DNA of 14,232 bases from assembly GCA_023437365.1 (NCBI GenBank), contig JAEZGK010000106.1:1-14232 (forward strand), written 5' to 3'. Shown in pieces: positions 12,297-14,232 of the stretch. Source of the stretch: Bacillota bacterium. Its GTDB lineage: Bacteria > Bacillota > Clostridia > Lachnospirales > Lachnospiraceae. The position numbers and the translations under genes were made by a program. Each line of letters opens with the position of its first letter. The stretch's first letter is position 1. The notes under the pieces are model-generated. The model was not told the origin of the DNA, ran no database searches, and worked only from the letters and a program-made list of their open reading frames with translations.

Positions 12297-13634
12297 TTAT
12301 AAAACAAAAAGCTTTCCAAGCTGTTCCGAAGTAATAGGTTTACATAGAAGAAAACCCTGTCCGCGTTCGCAGGATATCTTTTTCAAGTAATCCAGCTGTT
12401 CCTGTGTCTCTATCCCTTCCGCTACGACTCGATAATTCAGATCGTGAGCCAGAGAAATCATGTTCTGGGTAATTACCGTCTCTTCATTCCTATATGGTAC
12501 TGATTGAATGAAGCTTTTATCTATCTTAATAATATCAATTGGTAATTTCATGATATGTGTCAGCGATGAATAACCTGTTCCAAAATCATCAAGGGCAATC
12601 TTTATCCCATAGCTTCTGAGTCGATTCAATCGTTCTATAGCAATATTCATCTGAGATAAGATTACTGTCTCCGTTATCTCAAAAACAACCTGAGAATAAT
12701 TAACTTGATAGGACGTTATAATTTCTTCAATCTTCTGAAAGTTAGTTTCACTTTCCAACGTCTTGCTCGAAAGATTAATCGCCAGCTCTATATGCTCCAA
12801 ACCCTCTCGTTCCCACTTCTCCTTCTGTTGAAGAGCCTTATTCACAATCCAACGTTCCAGCAGGTAGATCTGTTTAGACCGTTCGGCAATTGGAATGAAG
12901 ATATCAGGAGATATGTAGCCATTCATCGGCTGAGGCCATCGAACCAGTGCCTCTACACCAATGATTTCATTGGTATTCAGATTATACTCCGGCTGATAGA
13001 ACAACGTAAATTCTTCTTTCTCTATCCCCTTTTGAAGTCTGTTGATCATCTGAATCTGTTCCACGATATTCTTCTGGAGTTCATCACTATATATATTGAT
13101 ATCTGTCTCCGTCTTCTTAGCAAAGTTGTTGGCTACCTCGGCCTTCTTAATCAAGGTAGCAATATCCTTGCCATGCTCAGGATATAATGCTACTCCAACA
13201 CTCATTGTGATATAAAACATATGCGTGTAAATACTGACATTACAGCCGTCATTTATGATATCACTGATGATTTCATACAATTCATCTTCTGATGCTATCG
13301 CTGTAAACAATATAATGAACTTATCACTGGTAATTCTGGATACGAAATTCGGTTTTTGAATCTTACTTTTTAAGTAGTCAGATACACATTTTATTACTTC
13401 ATCACAAATTTTATATCCATAGGTCTCATTCATGTATGAAAATTGATTAATGTCCAGATAAGCAAGCGCAAACTTATCCTCTCCTGCCAACTTGCTGCAA
13501 GAATTGTTTAAGATATATTCCGCCAAAATATCATTTAGTAAATTCAAATGAGGTAATCCAGTCAGCTCATCATAAAATGCAGGCCTCATATCCGTTTTTC
13601 CCATATCAATTCTCTCTTGTTTTGATTTATACAT
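12297..13634 (-). CDS. Degenerate-GGDEF/EAL protein, probable c-di-GMP phosphodiesterase
   Basis: 445 residues, no signal peptide or membrane helix. A GGDEF domain (about 18-185: FYDELTGLPHLNLLNDIL at the start) has lost its signature: the GGDEF position reads T-S-D-K-F (102-106), so cyclase activity is unlikely. The EAL domain (about 200-440) keeps the catalytic set: EALVRW (Glu228), Asn287 in INLSS, FEITE (Glu319), LDDFGTGYSS (Asp349, Asp350), IKIDKSF (Lys370), AEGIE (Glu406) and QGFLLCKP (Gln426). It should hydrolyse c-di-GMP to pGpG in the cytoplasm, with the GGDEF remnant perhaps binding GTP as a sensor. There is no PAS or other sensor domain. ATG 13634 has a poor ribosome site; ATG 13604, behind AGAGAG, is an alternative start. 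It is divergent from the secreted repeat protein. Confidence 0.92.
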   Translation of the reverse strand: MYKSKQERIDMGKTDMRPAFYDELTGLPHLNLLNDILAEYILNNSCSKLAGEDKFALAYLDINQFSYMNETYGYKICDEVIKCVSDYLKSKIQKPNFVSRITSDKFIILFTAIASEDELYEIISDIINDGCNVSIYTHMFYITMSVGVALYPEHGKDIATLIKKAEVANNFAKKTETDINIYSDELQKNIVEQIQMINRLQKGIEKEEFTLFYQPEYNLNTNEIIGVEALVRWPQPMNGYISPDIFIPIAERSKQIYLLERWIVNKALQQKEKWEREGLEHIELAINLSSKTLESETNFQKIEEIITSYQVNYSQVVFEITETVILSQMNIAIERLNRLRSYGIKIALDDFGTGYSSLTHIMKLPIDIIKIDKSFIQSVPYRNEETVITQNMISLAHDLNYRVVAEGIETQEQLDYLKKISCERGQGFLLCKPITSEQLGKLFVL

Positions 13635-13673
13635 TAGTAATTGACCAAGCTTATATTAACTGATATAGAATCT

Positions 13674-13731
13674 AAAAACCATGTCGTATTCGGAAAAATT
13701 AAAAGTTTTCCAGAGACGACATGGTTTTTTT
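13674..13731. terminator. Long hairpin with T-run in the divergent region
   Basis: CCATGTCGT (13679-13687) pairs perfectly with ACGACATGG (13716-13724), flanked by five A and seven T, with GGAAAA/TTTTCC pairing inside. It has terminator form on both strands, but no plus-strand gene ends here. On the minus strand it lies between ATG 13634 and any promoter further right, so it could attenuate the EAL gene. On the plus strand it would block stray transcription into the repeat-protein gene. Confidence 0.7.
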
Positions 13732-13763
13732 ACAAATTCAGCCATATAATTTGCATATATTAA

Positions 13764-13794
13764 AATTAAAAACACGTTTTACGTGTTTTTAATT
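13764..13794. terminator. Perfect 14-bp hairpin upstream of the repeat-protein gene
   Basis: AATTAAAAACACGT-ttt-ACGTGTTTTTAATT is a perfect dyad with a three-base loop. The A-run and T-run around the CACGT/ACGTG core give it terminator form in both directions. It sits 58 bases before ATG 13852, after a TATAAT at 13745-13750 that has no convincing -35 box. It may be an attenuator, an mRNA-stabilising leader hairpin or an operator. Confidence 0.65.
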
Positions 13795-13851
13795 CAAAAT
13801 ATACAACAAGTAAAATTTCCCAAACGTCAAAAAAATTCAGGAGGTAAGAAA

Positions 13852-14232
13852 ATGAAATCGAAAAAACGTATTTTTGCTGCAGCTGCTCTTGTTATGCTTA
13901 TGGTATTGACAATCGTATTAGTTAAGCTTCAGGTAATTGCTACTGATCACGGACAAGCTTATGCCAGTGACCTTCCCTGGATTATATCAGCTTCTGCTGA
14001 TGATAACTTAGAGGTTGCCTGTGATCTCCCTTGGATTTGGTCAGCTTCTGCTGAAGACGGCCTCGAAGTTGCCAGCGATGCTCCCTGGATAATCTCAGCT
14101 TCTGCTGAAGACGGCCTTGAAGTTGCCAGCGATGCTCCCTGGATAATTTCAGCTTCATCTGAAGACGGTCTTGAAGTTGCCAGCGAAGCTCCCTGGATAA
14201 TTTCAGCTTCATCTGAAGACGGTCTTGAAGTT
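13852..14232 (+). CDS. Secreted 18-residue-repeat protein or multi-copy peptide precursor, 3' end outside window
   Basis: Starts at ATG 13852 behind a strong CAGGAGG site and runs off the window after 127 codons. Residues 1-38 form a Sec-type signal sequence: basic MKSKKR, a hydrophobic core (about 7-24) and a polar c-region ending G-Q-A-Y-A, a good A-x-A signal peptidase site. The first repeat begins at the next residue. From 39 on the protein is only tandem 18-mers, consensus SDAPWIISASAEDGLEVA: four complete units and a fifth of at least 17 residues. P-W-I, S-A-S, the second acidic D, and L-E-V-A are invariant. The only Cys is the first residue of unit 2. I do not recognise the family. It could be a propeptide cut into many copies of one peptide, or a repeat surface protein such as a beta-solenoid. 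It is divergent from a c-di-GMP phosphodiesterase gene. Confidence 0.8.
   Translation, partial: MKSKKRIFAAAALVMLMVLTIVLVKLQVIATDHGQAYASDLPWIISASADDNLEVACDLPWIWSASAEDGLEVASDAPWIISASAEDGLEVASDAPWIISASSEDGLEVASEAPWIISASSEDGLEV
13966..14232 (+). repeat. 54-bp in-frame tandem repeats
   Basis: Unit starts are 13966, 14020, 14074, 14128 and 14182 (last one cut at 51 bases by the window end). All units are exactly 54 bases with no indel. The first two diverge most; units 4 and 5 differ by one base over the 51 visible. The array continues beyond the window. Confidence 0.93.

Noticed and set aside
13635..13851. c-di-GMP riboswitch in the leader between the EAL and repeat genes
   Set aside because: None of the conserved GEMM-I or GEMM-II core motifs is visible; only simple AT-rich hairpins are present.
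13982..14212. Minus-strand open frame rich in L-S-R-E repeats opposite the repeat gene
   Set aside because: It is a shadow produced by the 54-bp tandem repeats. The plus frame has the ribosome site, signal sequence and conserved protein pattern.
13966..14232. CRISPR-like regular repeats
   Set aside because: The units are contiguous 54-bp in-frame coding repeats with no unique spacers.

Overview
The window looks like a low-GC Gram-positive chromosome, most likely a Clostridia member near Lachnospiraceae. Most genes have strong AGGAGG-type ribosome binding sites, AT-rich spacers hold sigma-A promoters with 16-19 bp spacing, and simple hairpin terminators are common. The families present (WYL, PadR, TipAS-type and BmrR-type MerR regulators, VOC proteins, DUF3788/DUF3795, a solo CTP-synthase-like amidotransferase) are typical accessory genes of soil or gut clostridia. 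This taxonomic call is inference from style and content; there is no rRNA or other marker gene.

Layout. 1-750: 3' part of a WYL/YafY regulator. 751-1158: gene-poor spacer with a candidate promoter and dyad, then a glyoxalase-like VOC protein (1159-1584). 1675-3092: a membrane-anchored flavodoxin (minus) divergent from a PadR regulator (plus), separated by facing promoters and two copies of a 17-bp operator-like element. 3184-4685: a three-gene run of a DUF3788-DUF3795 fusion, an 83-residue stand-alone piece of the FakA/YloV family and a PhnB-like VOC protein, ending in an 18-bp perfect inverted repeat. 4902-5768 (minus): a TipAS-type MerR regulator whose promoter has the 19-bp spacer and dyad typical of MerR control. 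6040-6864: a second MerR regulator with a BmrR/GyrI-like effector domain, then a terminator and a BtrH-like protein (6924-7997). 8096-8257: a 53-residue charged protein with a strong terminator. 8389-8724: a MazG-like pyrophosphohydrolase. 8850-10815: an MBL-fold hydrolase and an alkaline-phosphatase-superfamily hydrolase. 10866-11579 (minus): a CTP-synthase-like amidotransferase. 11782-12162: a SnoaL-like protein. 12297-13634 (minus): a degenerate-GGDEF/intact-EAL protein, probably a c-di-GMP phosphodiesterase.

The most unusual item is at the right edge. A gene at 13852, divergent from the EAL gene, encodes a Sec-type signal sequence followed directly by perfect 18-residue tandem repeats (D-[LA]-P-W-I core) that run off the window. 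It resembles a secreted multi-copy peptide precursor or a repeat surface protein, and I do not recognise its family. Two strong hairpins lie between it and the EAL gene.

Most genes are single-gene or short units with their own regulators, so there is no one pathway here. The clearest regulatory circuits are PadR/flavodoxin, the autoregulated MerR gene, and the possible link between c-di-GMP turnover and the exported repeat protein.
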